This document shows positions 34,772-47,165 of a DNA stretch of 64,000 bases, in pieces. The DNA lies in the NCBI GenBank assembly GCA_028671895.1, contig CM053796.1, positions 31,122,860 through 31,186,859 of the forward strand, in the 5' to 3' direction. Under the pieces are notes generated by a model that saw nothing but the letters and a program-made list of their open reading frames with translations, ran no database searches and had not been told where the DNA came from. Source of the DNA: Oenanthe sinensis (Eukaryota; Streptophyta; Magnoliopsida; Apiales; Apiaceae). The number at the start of each line of letters is the position of its first letter. Position 1 is the stretch's first letter. The position numbers and the translations under genes were made by a program.

Positions 34772-37700
34772 TTAAAGGGGAGAATCTGATGGCCTGGGAT
34801 ATGCGACAGCCTTTGCATCTGTAGTATCACCAGTACTTCGTCTACGATGCCTCTGCTGGCCGTTCGGATTTCTCTGGGTGGTTCCTGTTGTCTTCGAATT
34901 CTGAACATGCTCCAACTCTTTTACCACCTCATCCATGTGTGGCCTGAACTTTGGGTCTGTTGATATGCATCTTAATGCGATGTTGGCCGCTTTATGAGCT
35001 ACATCTAAAGAATATTGGCCCTGAAGACGGTTGTCGACAATGCGGAAAACTTTACGTTTGTTAACAAGGTAAGGCTTAGCCCACTCCACTAGATTATGCT
35101 CTCCGGATGGCCTATTTTTGTCAATAGCCCGTCGGCCAGTTATCATCTCAAGAAGTACCACGCCAAAACTATATACATCACTTCTAGCAGTCAAATGACC
35201 TAGAACAAAATTTAAGACTTAAGAGTGAGTATCGTTATCTGGGAACATATAGTCTTAGAAGGTTGACTAAACCAATAAGAATTTTTTAATTATAATATTG
35301 TACCAGTGGCCAAATATTCAGGGGCTGCATATCCGTAAGTTCCCATCACCCTGGTAGAGACATGGCTTTCATCACCTATTGGCCCATCCTTGGCCAATCC
35401 AAAGTCGGAAAGTTTTGCATTGTAGTCCTGTTATTATATTAGTAGAATAAAACTGTTATCAGAACCGTAATGACTAAAGATTTCTAGTACAGAACATGAA
35501 AAAGAAAAAGTTCAAAAAATATATATTTTAGCCAATTCAAATGCCACATACCGAATCAAGTAATATGTTAGCAGTTTTGAAGTCCCGATATATCACTTTC
35601 GTTTTTGCACTGTGAAGAAAAGCAAGCCCCTTTGCAGCACCAAGAGCAACCTTCATACGAAGATTCCAAGATAGAGGTTGGAAATATGACCCTCCTGTCA
35701 ACAAATACTCCCAGTCATTCATAAATGCTTTGGTCCCATTCAGCAAAAAAAAAAGAAGCAGCTTTGGTTCCTTCATCTAAGTAGGGAGGGGATAAACAGG
35801 GATGCCTGCACCCTCATCTAAGTAGGAAGGGGATAAACAGGGATGCCTGCACCCTCAGGCCTCAGGAACCAGGTATATAATACTTGTTAATTTTAGTATG
35901 CATAATTTAGGTTTAATTTAGATCTGTTATCTTTTTACTCTCAAAAATTTGAAGGGATGACTTTATATAGATACATTTGCATGTAAATTATGTGTTTAGA
36001 GTAAATTATTATTTAATATAGAACATTAAATCTATTATATGGTAATATATAACTTGCAATATTCAAAAAAATATATTAACAAAATCAATTTTATTTTCTT
36101 TATAGTTCATCAAAATTCACACCCCCATCCGTCCCTGGGGTCATTATAAATATGCAATTGGGAAATAAGAACTCACTCCTGAACAAATGATTTTCTAAGC
36201 TGCCTCGGGGCATGAATTCATACACCAAAAGACGATGTTCATCCTCCAAGCAATATCCAATCAGTTTCACAAGGTGAGGATTATAGAGCTGCCCCAAATA
36301 GTTCACTTCTGCCTACATGACCAGAAAAATAAAAAATATTAATTCACATTAAAGAATTAAACAAACTCAATTCAGACCAATATATAGAAAATCTAGGATG
36401 ACAGAATTGAGTATTTTCAATATATATCTAGACTATCTTCGTAAAGGAGAAAGTAGCAACTGAGCGTATCTGTAGTTAACTGTAAGTCAGCAACTCACCA
36501 GCCACTCCTTGTGCCCTTGAAAACTTTCTTGATTAAGCTTCTTCACAGCAATGACTAAGCCGGTCCCGGGTTTTGTAGCCAAAAGAGATTGCTCGTCGAT
36601 CCAACCCTTAAAAACTGCGCCAAAGCCTCCTTCTCCTAGCACACTATCAGGCCGAAAGTTCCTAGTTGCATTTTTGAGATCTGCGAAACTGAAGCTCTTT
36701 AAATTAGAAGATTGTAAAATTTCATCCTCGCTCCTTGGTGTTGGTGGCACTGATATAGATGAAAGCTTGATGCTTGAACTGTTCAGTCCATTTCCATCTG
36801 AGCTAACTCTTCTTGAATTCAAGCCTGAAAGTTAGTGTCATGTCTACATAAGACCTTCATTCTTAAATAGAACAAAAAAAAAACAAGTCCTGGATACTAT
36901 ATTCATGCAAACTAGCCGCATACTAATTTGTATTATTATTAATATAAAAGTTTTTATTTAGTATACAATTTTGTCAAAAGCTAACTCGTCCGTCTCAACA
37001 ACTCTTTTCAATTTTACCAACTCTTATAGGTGATCAATAACACGTCAAAAATGTTGTGCGCTTGAATAGTTTTTACGATATTAAAAAGACCTTTTTAAGT
37101 TGTTAATATTTGAATAGTTAATTTAAAAACATAAAACATGTACATTGTTACGTGCTTATGAGTTCAATATTCATCAAATATCGTAAAAACTATTTAATGG
37201 TGTAACAGTTATGATAGATAGATAGATAGAATATATCTAGCGAGAAAGAATATATCAAGTAGATAAAATAATACATTTCAAAAAATATATCCAAAATCTA
37301 CCACTTATTATATTTTATTTATAAGCGATCTATAGATATACATGTAAAGATTATAACCGGTCTAGAGATACATGTGTAAGAACTAGTATTAAATTTTTTC
37401 AGTGATTTCGAAATCCATATATTGACTTTTAACTAAATAAGGTGTCATACAATTGAACGTAAAAGTAGTGTTGGAAACAAATTTTCCAACTCCACAACCA
37501 AAATAAGATAATACCCCAACGTCCAACGCCCAACGCTCACCTGGTCACCTACTAATTTTCAAATTATTAATTAAGAAAAAAATTAAATGATAATGTATTG
37601 TGTGATCCATCTAATGAATTGAATCATCATGAGCTTGCAAGGAAGGAATACCATCGCGCGCGCACACATTTATGTGGTTCATATTAAGCCATTAAGGTTT

Positions 37701-38171
37701 GGTAAACCCATAAAAGATTGATGACAGCATTAATAAAGTACAACTGTAACAAAGAAGAGCTATACCCTTGGTTGGGACCAAGGAAACCATTGAGGGGAAC
37801 TATACAAAATGATTGAGTAAAAGATTCAACATATTGAATTTTGTTTAGCCATAGTAATTGTGTTGAATACATAATATGATCCAATTAAGCTCTATTAACA
37901 CCTTTCAGTTTTAGATGCGCAATAACTTAACATGGTATCAAAGGTTAACATCATGTTTATATTTAAGAACTTATATTTGATGAACACCCTTGATACGATT
38001 ATAAAAAACATACACATGAAACTGTAAATAAGTATTGATCAAATTATACAAAAAAATGATGTTCCAACTTTTTACTACAATTAACAAAACAGAGAATGGT
38101 ACAAGTAGAATAGTAGTACCTGTGTGATATGGGCTCCCATCTTTGATTCGAGAACTTAAGCAAATTCCCAT
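34772..38171 (-). CDS. Receptor-like cytoplasmic kinase (RLCK VII / PBL type), six exons
   Basis: Minus-strand exons 38171-38120, 36824-36499, 36312-36177, 35694-35552, 35427-35304 and 35199-34772 join in phase to 1209 bases, 402 residues. It starts MGICLSS, a myristoylation glycine plus nearby cysteine typical of plasma-membrane anchoring. The kinase domain shows the P-loop GEGGFG (81-86), the VKK lysine (112), YRDFKTANILL with catalytic Asp 209, DFG (227-229) and GTYGYAAPEYLATG. HRD is replaced by YRD, as is usual in this subfamily, so it should be active. The tail is basic and Ser/Thr-rich. Such kinases relay signals from surface receptors in immunity and growth. There is no extracellular or membrane domain. 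The 1.3-kb intron 1 separates the tiny acylation exon; a 5' UTR intron is likely. All splice sites are GT-AG and no lesion is seen. Confidence 0.93.
35774..35862. repeat. Tandem duplication of about 45 bp in kinase intron 3
   Basis: GGGGATAAACAGGGATGCCT and its flanks (CATCTAAGTAGG...GCCTGCACCCTCA) occur twice in direct succession, with a one-base difference (GGGAGGGG versus GGAAGGGG). It lies between exons 3 and 4 and does not touch coding sequence. Confidence 0.85.
37203..37231. repeat. GATA microsatellite in kinase intron 1
   Basis: About five GATA units. Confidence 0.75.
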
Positions 38172-38221
38172 TTGAAACAAAACCAAGGAAATGAAAACTC
38201 TTATCTCCTTCCTTTTAATAC

Positions 38222-38629
38222 CTGCACATGAAAATAATGGATTACTAGTGTTCACTAGCCTGCCAAAAATAGATCTGGGTGTGAAAAGAACACACACACA
38301 CACACACTAAAAAGTTCAATATCTTTCTTGCAAGAACCATGTTCTGTTCATTACCAAACACAAAAGCCAAAACTCAACAAATTATTGTGTTTACACACAC
38401 AGACACTAAAAGGTCCAGTCTTTTCCCTGCAAGAACACACACACTAAAAGGTCCAGTCTTTTCCCTGCAAGAACACACACCATACATACACACACAAACA
38501 CACTAAAAAGTCCAATATTTTTCCTGCAAGAACACACAACATGCATATATATATACACACACATGATAGTACAAAGAATAGGATTTAGCATATACACAGT
38601 ACAGAATCTAGAGAGAAATGATTCACCTT
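38222..38629 (-). other. Probable 5' UTR intron of the kinase gene
   Basis: On the minus strand a donor (AAAAAG then GTGAAT, 38629) and an acceptor (TGTGCAG then GTATTAAAAGG, 38222) bracket this stretch, just upstream of the start codon at 38171. The intron contains CA repeats and a 40-bp minisatellite. Inferred from splice motifs only. Confidence 0.5.
38288..38545. repeat. About 40-bp minisatellite with CA runs
   Basis: Four units built on CACTAAAAAGTCCA, TTTTCCCTGCAAGAACACAC (variants TTTCTTGCAAGAAC, TATTTTTCCTGC) separated by CA dinucleotide runs. The middle two units are identical over about 38 bases. It lies in the probable 5' UTR intron of the kinase. Confidence 0.85.
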
Positions 38630-38725
38630 TTTTATCTGAAATTCAACAGGACCCAAAGAGAGTAAGAGAAGTATAGAATAGTTTCATTAGTAATTTTTAG
38701 CTAGCTAGAGAGATTTTAAATATCA

Positions 38726-38744
38726 GAGAGAGAGAGAGAGAGAT
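38726..38744. repeat. GA/CT repeat in the kinase 5' leader
   Basis: An AGAGAGAG run. Read on the gene's strand it is a CT-rich tract in the probable 5' UTR, a frequent arrangement in plant promoters and leaders. Confidence 0.7.
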
Positions 38745-38799
38745 GGTAGCAGTAATTTGATCAGTGGATTGTAGATATTGGAGGTATAAAGAGAGGGGG

Positions 38800-39840
38800 A
38801 GGGATGGGATGTGCTGCTGAATTTTTTAACTACCACTGTAGTATTTATTATTATCACAAAGTGTATCTGCAACTAGCTTATAACATAAATAGTTATATTT
38901 ATTTAGTGTATAATGTTGCCAAATAATAATGGACGGTGGAAATTGGAATTGGATTTTTAAAGGATCAGTCTACAAAGAAAAAAAAACGATTTACGAGTTT
39001 GCCTGTTGAATTTTTTTATCAAATTTATTTATAAACTATTTTAAATCGAATTGATTTTATTCGTAATTATAAAATAAATCATAAATTTATGTTTAAATTT
39101 GATTCATTTATAAATCGAATCAAACTCAGACTGAAAACCAAAATATATTAACCAAAAAAAATAACACAAACACTAGTCTACTATATAAGTAGGTAAATTA
39201 GAGTTTCTATCATGTCGAATAGAATTAAAGTATTTCCAAGAAAAATATTTATAATAAAAAGTCAAAATAATAATATATAATAATGATAAATTATTAAAAA
39301 AGAATAGTACATGAAAAATATACGATACGTGATATAATACAACATAAATTTATTTGATATCAAATTTGAGTTTAAATATCTGATACACAAAAGATACAAA
39401 ATACACCCTGTATAAAATATTAAAATTACACCAAACACGGAAACGACAGTCCCCTCAAAATATACTATATTAGTTTTTGACCTTTGCCATGCATTAAGAC
39501 TTACGACTACAGTTCATATTCTGACCAAACTAAAGTTCATATGTACACGAAAAGAGAGAAGATAAAAAGGGTGGAAGAAAAGTGAGCGGTGGGGGCTGTC
39601 CCGCTCAAGTAATCAAGTGGAACCTTTTCTTTTGGGGAGAGAAAAGGAAAAATGGGACAATTTGTTATTGGCCGCTGATTGAATTCCATTCACCTACCAT
39701 ATATATAATCTTATTAATTGTGTGTGCGCGCGCCATATATTCTGGGTTTTTATATATGGGTTTAGGTTGAATTACTAACTCAAGTAGGTGAGGAATCAAT
39801 AATAAGTATAATTATAAAATAAATTACATAACACAAAAAT
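38800..39840. other. Upstream region of the kinase gene and intergenic DNA
   Basis: Promoter sequence for the minus-strand kinase followed by AT-rich DNA. A GC-richer patch at about 39570-39680 has an unsupported open frame. Confidence 0.4.
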
Positions 39841-40386
39841 TAGGGTCGTAAATAAACCGAGCTGATCGTTAGGCTCGACTCGACTCGTTTAGTAATCAAG
39901 CTTGAACTCGAATAAGAAAAAATACTCGTTAAGCTTAACGAGTCGATCTGAATTATGTAAGTAACCGACTCGAGTTTGACTTGGGCTCGACTCGACTCGT
40001 TAAGCAATATATATATATAAATTTGCAAAAATAATAAAATATATATGAATCCTGCATTACTAAATCGTGTGTAATTGTGTTAATGTAAGTGTAAGTGTAA
40101 GACACTTGCATTTAAGATTTTATTTATATTTGAGCCTCATTTGGTCCGTTAAAAACAAGTCCAAAACAAAAAAATAATAATTAATCAACTCGAACTCGAC
40201 TCGAGTTCGATCTGACTCGAAAAGTTCGTGAACAACTCGAACTCGACTCGGTTCTTAACGAACTCGAGTTCGAACAACAAAATCTGATCGTTAAGAGAAT
40301 CGAGTTCGGCTCGACTCGTTAAGAAAAAACTCAAACTTGTTAAGAAAAAACTCAACTCGACTCGACTCGATTAGTTTACAGTCCTA
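39841..40386. mobile_element. hAT-like MITE rich in CTCGACTCG repeats
   Basis: The ends TAGGGTCGTAAATAAACCGAG and (inverted) TAGGACTGTAAACTAATCGAG match. Both arms are filled with CTCGACTCGTT / AACTCGAGTTCG phrases, giving a long near-palindrome. The flanks ACAAAAAT and ACAAAAAA resemble an 8-bp duplication but the exact border is ambiguous. This is a well-known repeat type in plants, usually classed as hAT-derived. Confidence 0.65.
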
Positions 40387-40853
40387 CAAAAAACAATCAT
40401 AAAACAAAAAAAAAATATATAAAATATTAAAAATATAGAACATAAAATTACATAACAATATTCAGCATTAGTGTTTTATAATTTGTGTTCTATATTTTGT
40501 ATATTATTATATAATTTTTTTTGTTTGTTTTGCAATTATTTTTGGTGTTCTTTGTTTTTTTTTTGTTTTGTAATCTTCTATATTTATTTATTAATCAAAT
40601 TCTTATAAAATAGAAATTGGTTCCTCGGTTATCAAATAAGTAGTTCATCGCTGAGTCTTACTCTTTATATATGATATAAAATATTAGTTTTAAGTGATTT
40701 AAAGTGTTTATTTTTAATATTCATATTTTATTTATTTTTTATTATTAAAAATAGGGGATTTCTTTTTAATAACATCGTATAACAAACGCTTTTTTGACAA
40801 ATTTAAAGCAGTCTCCATTAATAACTTGAAAAGGGCTCGGCTTAGACAAACCC
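40387..40853. other. AT-rich intergenic DNA
   Basis: No feature recognised. Confidence 0.4.
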
Positions 40854-41171
40854 TTAACCGACCATGCAACCTAGTTGAAAAACAAATAAATGAGCTAAAT
40901 AATTAACCGATTTGTTTCCAGATCGCTTAACAAGATGAATACAAATATTCTTGAAATTAAAAATGAAATCAATGGCATCACAAGCAATCCAAATTACACC
41001 AACATCCCTGAAAACAGTAGCATCATAATTGAATTTCACATAATAAAAATCATTTTTAGCCCAGTGTTCATAACTTTCAGTAGTTGCACCAACTGAAATT
41101 GGAGGAATATATACCACTATATGATGAACAATCTTTGATTGTGAAAGGTGAGATTTTGCAATATTCACCAC
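40854..41171 (-). pseudogene. RNase H-like (RVT_3) relic of a LINE-type element
   Basis: The minus-strand frame reads PPISVGA, FYYVKFNYDATVFRDVGV, then after an internal deletion ICIHLVKRSGNKSVNYLAHL. This is the start (usual WVKLNVDAA) and the end (usual VPRSANRVAHFLA) of the RNase H domain attached to plant non-LTR elements and their domesticated copies, with the catalytic centre missing. It is not functional. Confidence 0.65.
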
Positions 41172-41574
41172 TGACCGAATTTCGATATGAGTTTTCTAGA
41201 CCCCCCAATACACCATGTAAATCATTCTCAATAAAATCAACATCGAAATTAAACTCGTACAAAGAGATACAACAAACATCAAGACACAAAGCGATACAAA
41301 AATTCGAAAAATCAAAGATCTCGGAATGACATCAAATTTTGATATGATGTTAAGCAGGATATTTTGAATCTAAAAATGTATTTTATTTGATATTTCGAGT
41401 TCTATATAAACGAATAGAAGAATTCAAATGAGTTTTTTGAGATTTTTGGAACAAAAACTCGAGAGAAGAGAGGATGGAGGGACGAAAATGTATTTGTGAA
41501 CAGGGATAAAGGCTTAACTAATGAAAGACAGAGTAGATCTGAAGAAAGGAAGGGGCGGCTAGCTAGAGTTTTTA
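41172..41574. other. Probable upstream part of the LINE-type relic
   Basis: Short open frames on both strands (41084-41329) have no recognisable domain. A purine-rich stretch follows to 41574. Confidence 0.35.
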
Positions 41575-42191
41575 GAGCATGTCCAAAAGGTTCCTTAAAT
41601 GATGTCCTCAGTTAAAATTTAAGGAAATTGAAAGAAAAAAAAGGTTGTTCCAATATTGTCCTAGTGATTCCTTAAATCACTAGAACACCATCTTCATTCC
41701 TTATTTTTAAGAACCATTCTCTTTGTCCTAACTAATATTTTATTATAAATTATTATAAACACTCTCTTTCTCTATAATATATTGCTCCATCTGTTTCAAA
41801 ATATCTGTCTCTTCATTTTTGGCACATAGTTTAAGGTATTTTGACCACATAGTTAGAAGTGTTATTTTTAAAAATTACTTTTTGTGAATAATAATATTAA
41901 ATAAATACTTTTATTCACAAAAAGAAATTTGTAAAAATAACATTTCTAGCTATACAGTCAAAACACCTTAAGATGTGTGCCAAAAAGTCAAGAAGCATAT
42001 ATTCAAGAACGGATGGAGTATACTTTAATAATGAATGATACTTTTAATAATAAAATATGAAATATGAAATGAGGTTAAAGAACATTGTTGGAGATGAAAT
42101 TAGTTATCCATGTCCTATGTCCTAAGTTACTGTAAACTAGTTTTTTTATATTATATTTAAGAAATGAGTTAGAAAATTGTTGGACTTGCTT
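41575..42191. mobile_element. PIF/Harbinger-type element with nested Stowaway MITE
   Basis: The left end GAGCATGTCCAA and right end (inverted AAGCAAGTCCAA) are flanked by TTA (41572-41574, 42192-42194). Blocks CCTTAAAT, TTAAGGAA and GTTGGAGATG follow. The insertion at 41785-42018 is a separate MITE; without it the element is about 380 bp. Confidence 0.7.
41785..42018. mobile_element. Stowaway-like MITE family C, copy 1
   Basis: The ends CTCCATCTGTTTCAAAATAT and (inverted) CTCCATCCGTTCTTGAATAT match, with TA on the right (42019-42020). Long internal inverted repeats around GTTTAAGGTATTTTGAC and GTCAAAACACCTTAAG make a strong hairpin. Confidence 0.7.
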
Positions 42192-42194
42192 TTA

Positions 42195-43381
42195 GCGACA
42201 GAAGGGGAGGTGGACTCTTGTGAGAATCTCCTGGAGTCTTTACTTTTTAGTTAAACTTGATTTTTTTTACATACTTTTTTTCATTGATGTCATTACATTT
42301 GTGCTCTTATATATAGTAAACTTATAAAATACGTTTTTTTACCAATAATGTCATTCCATTAATAAAATGTTATGTAAAATGTTAAAATAGTATTTTATAT
42401 TAGATTTTTTTTCTAGTATCATTGTAAAATTGATTTTTTTTCACTAATGTCATCACCTTTCTTATTCTTATACGCGATATCTTTCGGACATAAAATATTA
42501 GTATAATATTTTTTCTAATTGAAAAAAGGGACACAAATACAATGATGTTAAATTTTTTTTTATTGCGAATAAACCTGATAATGAGGGTTGAGTGCATATC
42601 ATCGTCGTACTCGTGTTCCTTTTTTCAACTAAAAAAATATTAAAATGATATTTAATGTTTAAAGAGTACACATATAGGAGTGAACAAATGTGATGGCGTC
42701 GATAAGAAAAATCAATTATATAATGACTTTGAAGGAAAAAAAATTAGATATAAAATAATATTTTAACATTTTATTAACAGAATGACATTACGGATAAGAA
42801 ACATAATTTATAAGGACACCGTATGTATGATGGTAAAAATATAAAGAAATAGAGAAATAAAGATATTTTTGTTAAGAATCATTTAGTTTGATGATAACAT
42901 TAGTCTCAGAATCATAAATTTGATGCTAACTATTGTAACTAATTAAATGAATATGAGAGTTATAAATATTCATTGATTAGATAGTTATTTATCAGTTAAA
43001 GACAATTGTAATCAACTGATAAATTGATTTGTAGTAGTTGATCTAGAACACTTTGTATTATCATTTGATTGTACCAATTGATGAATATGTAATGAATTAA
43101 TCAACTATATTTATTGATAGCTCGTCAACGGATATGAAGGATGGTTGACCAAGTGTAAATATTCTAAATCAGAATTATCATGTATATATATATATATTAA
43201 TTTTTTGACATGCATGTTTAGGAGTAAAAAATACATATATATATTTAACAAAAAATAAAAAAATTATATCAAATAAAAATTTAGAATTTAAATTTTTATG
43301 TGATATAAAAATTAAAAGCTAATATTAATTATAGTTATGTGGCTTTTACTTCTAAGTATATGTGTCAAAAAGTCAAAAAAC
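42195..43381. other. Intergenic DNA
   Basis: AT-rich. A segment at about 42300-42800 has paired phrases (ATTTTAACATTTTATTAA versus its inverse), suggesting an old inverted-repeat element whose ends I cannot fix. Confidence 0.4.
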
Positions 43382-43665
43382 TAATCCCCTTATATATATA
43401 TATATATTTGTTTGATTTTTCTGCACGTAATTTAAAGTACTTTACTACACACATCTAAAAGTGTTTTGACTGTATAGTTAAAATAATTATTTTTAAAAAT
43501 TTCCTTTTGTATATTTTAGTATAAGCTATATATTTTATTCAGAATTTTTTTTATAAAAATAATTATTTTAACTATACAGTCAAAACACTTTTAGATGTGT
43601 GTAGTAAAGTTAAACGTGAAATATAAAACACACATTGAGTATTATTTAGGAAAAGAGGGAATATG
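43382..43665. mobile_element. Stowaway-like MITE family C, copy 2 (near-perfect hairpin)
   Basis: ACTTTACTACACACATCTAA and the following AAGTGTTTTGACTGTATAGT are repeated exactly in inverted orientation (about 43439-43500 versus 43556-43614). Over 50 paired bases make a long hairpin. The outer ends are less conserved. Confidence 0.7.
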
Positions 43666-45234
43666 ATTATTTTTAAAAAGTGCACTCATACATGATTAGA
43701 TGGTGATTACTGGTTACCAAAACACATTTAGAGTAGAAAGGTTATGGAAACTATAATTTTTAGTAGTATAGACTAACCAAACATTGGGGTTGTTTCGCTG
43801 ACCATCTTTCTGAAAATAAATAATTTATTTTTTATTTTGAAAATAAGATTTAATCTTAAAATTTTAAATAAAATGCTAATATTTTAAAAAAATATAAAAA
43901 TACGTTTTAACTTATTACTTATTTTAAAAAATCCCAAACCGTCCATTATTGCTTCCAACCCCGCAACCATAAGCCACTAGTTTCACTCCACCAACAAATC
44001 AAGATAGATTTGTTTTGCTAATACACCAAGCCGACCATTAATAATAGTACTAACCATTTTAGTGAACAACTCCAAATTTTCACTTTATGGTAGATAAAAA
44101 ATGTCTTTGTAGCCACAACTGTTTAACACTACTATCCCTCACGACTTAGGTTTTATTCAATGCACGTAAATGCATAATTTGGAAGTCAAAGGTCGATATT
44201 TGAGTTAGTATCTAATTAAAATTTTGATGTAGAACAAATGTCACGGTAGTATACAAAATTGTTTCTAAAAAAATATATCCAAAGAATATCAGTCATTAGA
44301 TAGAAAATAGAAGGTCACATAATGGACATTTTTGTCAAAATCACATATATAGCATAAGGTCAGGTATGTGTTAATTTCTGCCATTAATTTTGTTTTTGAA
44401 CCAGTATGTATAATTGGGGGTTAAATGTCATATTTATAATCAAACTCGCATTCATTTTATAAGTGAGTTCAAAAAACTCGTATTTACATAACTTAAGTAA
44501 TTAAAACTTGCATTTAGGTAACTGTCGTTAACCAATTTAAAATGCTTCTTAAAATGCGTGTCATACACTCACTCAAAAATGTTAATAATCAAAAGCACGG
44601 AGGGAGTACATGATTCAAATTTTAGAATAAACGGATAATCAAATCAAGGCTTCATCTGTTTTACGGAATTTTTTAACAGTTTAAGATCCGTAAAATTAAA
44701 TTTAAATATTTTTATTAGGTTACTTTCTCCGTTAAACTAACTTTATACATTGTTCGTCCCAAATTTTTTATCTTAACGTTTTGTGACTAAATTAATCAAT
44801 TTTTGACTATAATTAAATATAAAAATGATTCTCAAATATTACATGACATTTTTTAATTGTCGGTAATTTTGTTAAATATACTAGGTCCCATTATTCACAT
44901 AAATCCCAATAATTAAAACTTTTAAATTAATATCCTATTGTCACATTATTTAAAAATAATTTATATATTTATATATGTAATATTACTCAAAATATAATAT
45001 CTTGCATTATTGAAATTATAATAATAACGAGTAAGTAATAATTAATGGAGTCGTTATTTTCTACATATTGGTATGAACATGTTATACTTTCATACGAGTA
45101 AGAACCAAGAAATATTATTAGTCATTAGTCAAAACTCAAAAGGTTTGGCAAGCTGCCGGTTTATTAACGGGCATTATCATATTACGGATTGTATTTATAC
45201 TTTCGCAATCTACTGGACAAATAATATTATATCA
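43666..45234. other. AT-rich intergenic DNA with MITE scraps
   Basis: An isolated Stowaway right end (CACGGAGGGAG then TA) lies near 44601-44609, with no left partner found. No gene. Confidence 0.4.
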
Positions 45235-45967
45235 TCTATACTATATTATTAAAGACGAAAGATTAAAAGTTTTGGTCGTCAGTTGGTTTGGTACTAGGTG
45301 AACCATAGAAAAGATTTTGATCGTCCAATTTTATTAAACCATATAAACAATCTTGACCGTCCAATTTTAATAAAATATAATTTTAAAAAAAATATAGTCA
45401 TACATACAATTCTAACACCAGTAGTCCTCCTTTTATGCAAACAATTCATAAACATTATAATTCTAAAAAATATAAACATTACTTTTATATAAGAAATATA
45501 ATTCCGTTGATATGATAATATTATATTATATTTAAATTATTTTTTTATTTTTTATTTTACGAATCTCACTTATCCTATAATTTTAATTTAATATATCATT
45601 AAAATTTATGATAACATTGAAAGTTTGGTAGTCGGTCGATATTTGGGTCGGATAATTGATTAATTATTGGGCCTAATTTTAAAATATTAATCTTCTAACT
45701 AAAATACAATCTCATATTAATCTTCTAACTAAAATATCTCACATTAATCTCCTAAGTAAAATATATCTCTATACAAAACAAATAAAAATTATCCTATTAA
45801 AATATAAATACAAATAAATTATATAAAAACATATGCATATAATATTAAATAAAATTTAAATTATTATTATACAAATACAAATAAATTCAAATCATTAAAA
45901 AATATTAAAATAAAAATATTAAAAAACTAAAAAAATTCATCCGTGCATCGCACGGGATACAAGCTAA
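45235..45967 (+). mobile_element. Non-autonomous Helitron
   Basis: 733 bp. It starts TCTATACTATATTATTAAAG between A and T, and ends with a hairpin CCGTGC-ATC-GCACGG (45941-45955) followed 8 bases later by CTAA (45964-45967) and then T. The TC start, 3' hairpin, CTRR end and A/T insertion site are the Helitron signature. There is no Rep/helicase gene. An internal direct repeat, GACCGTCCAATTTTA-like, occurs twice (about 45319 and 45355). Confidence 0.88.
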
Positions 45968-46921
45968 TATATATAATTGGAACGAGGAAGATAATATGTT
46001 ATGGTCATCAGGAGTAATAATATAAATTCCTAAATATTATTAATTATTTAATTAATTGATTCATGTTCGATTCTCTGTGACTACAAAGATTAATTTAATA
46101 ATATTTTTAAATTTATTTATTAATAAAATGATTAAGTTTCGATTATCAACCAATATCAATAATTAACTTAATATCTAAAAGAAATTATATTAAAAATAAA
46201 TAAATATAAATCTTCAAAATTTAAAATTTTAATTATAAAACTATTATTAAAAATAAAACACATGCATTGATGCATGTGACTCTGTCTTTTCTATCTTTTC
46301 GCAGTTCTATCGTTTCGCAGACCAAGGGACCAAAATCATATTATAAATGGGAGCTTTAAAACCTTTTCTATTATAAAAATGTTTAGACTTCATAATCATA
46401 TCCCGTTAAAAAAAATCGCAAGTGCTAGTTGCTGGGTTTACCCCTCGGTATATATTTATCTTATTAATTTATGTAATTTTATTAGTATTCGAAATACTTT
46501 AAATTATGTTTAAAATTAGATCCTTGGTATACATTTAAATATATATTAAATCATGCATGTGTCATTTTAAAATAATTTTTAGATTCATTTTAAAACTCCA
46601 AATATGGTTTAAAATGTCAGAATTTCCAATATACAGACATATAAATTTGTATATTTTAAAAAAGCTTTATAAATTTATCTTTTTCAGTGTATATAAAAAA
46701 TTAAAGTGATAGTAATTGTTATGGGACAAAATGAACCGTGACAAATGATTCCTTCAATTCATGATTAGTGTATATAGAAAAAGAAAAGTCTTTTTATGCT
46801 TCACGTGTAAGTTTGTCACAAAGTTTTGTGAATTTAATGAATTTTGACTGGAGACAGCATTACACCCCTTCTTTTCATGATATCTTTCTTTTTCTTTTCA
46901 AAAATTAAAAAATTATATATT
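45968..46921. other. AT-rich intergenic DNA
   Basis: No gene. A perfect 8-bp hairpin CACATGCA-TTGA-TGCATGTG lies at about 46260 without transposon context. Confidence 0.4.
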
Positions 46922-47165
46922 TAGGAAATTCATTAAATAAATTACAGATTTTATTATTTAAACTTCAATTTTTATTTTTAGATATATATTACATAATTAT
47001 TTATAATTTTTCTTTAACCTCCTCCAATAATTTTTAAATATATTTAGAAAAATGATAAATAAATTACATAACCACGTACTATGGATATTTATATAATTTA
47101 CATGCCAAAAATAATAAAAGATGAATTTTAAATAATAAAATGTGAAACTCATTTTATTAAATTCC
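46922..47165. mobile_element. Decayed MITE related to the 16.7-kb element
   Basis: AGGAAATTCATTAAATAAAT at the left and an inverted GGAATTTAATAAAATGAG at the right. Shared TTTTATTATTTAAA blocks make a long inverted repeat. The flanking duplication is unclear. Confidence 0.45.

Noticed and set aside
38288..38545. Spaced repeats as a CRISPR-like array
   Set aside because: Eukaryotic context, units vary and are joined by CA runs; there are no unique spacers of constant length.
38406..38597. 63-codon minus-strand frame rich in Val, Cys and Gly-Lys
   Set aside because: It is the translation of the CA-rich minisatellite, not a protein.
46255..46285. Hairpin CACATGCA-TTGA-TGCATGTG as a second Helitron end
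   Set aside because: No CTRR follows at the right distance and no TC start was found upstream.
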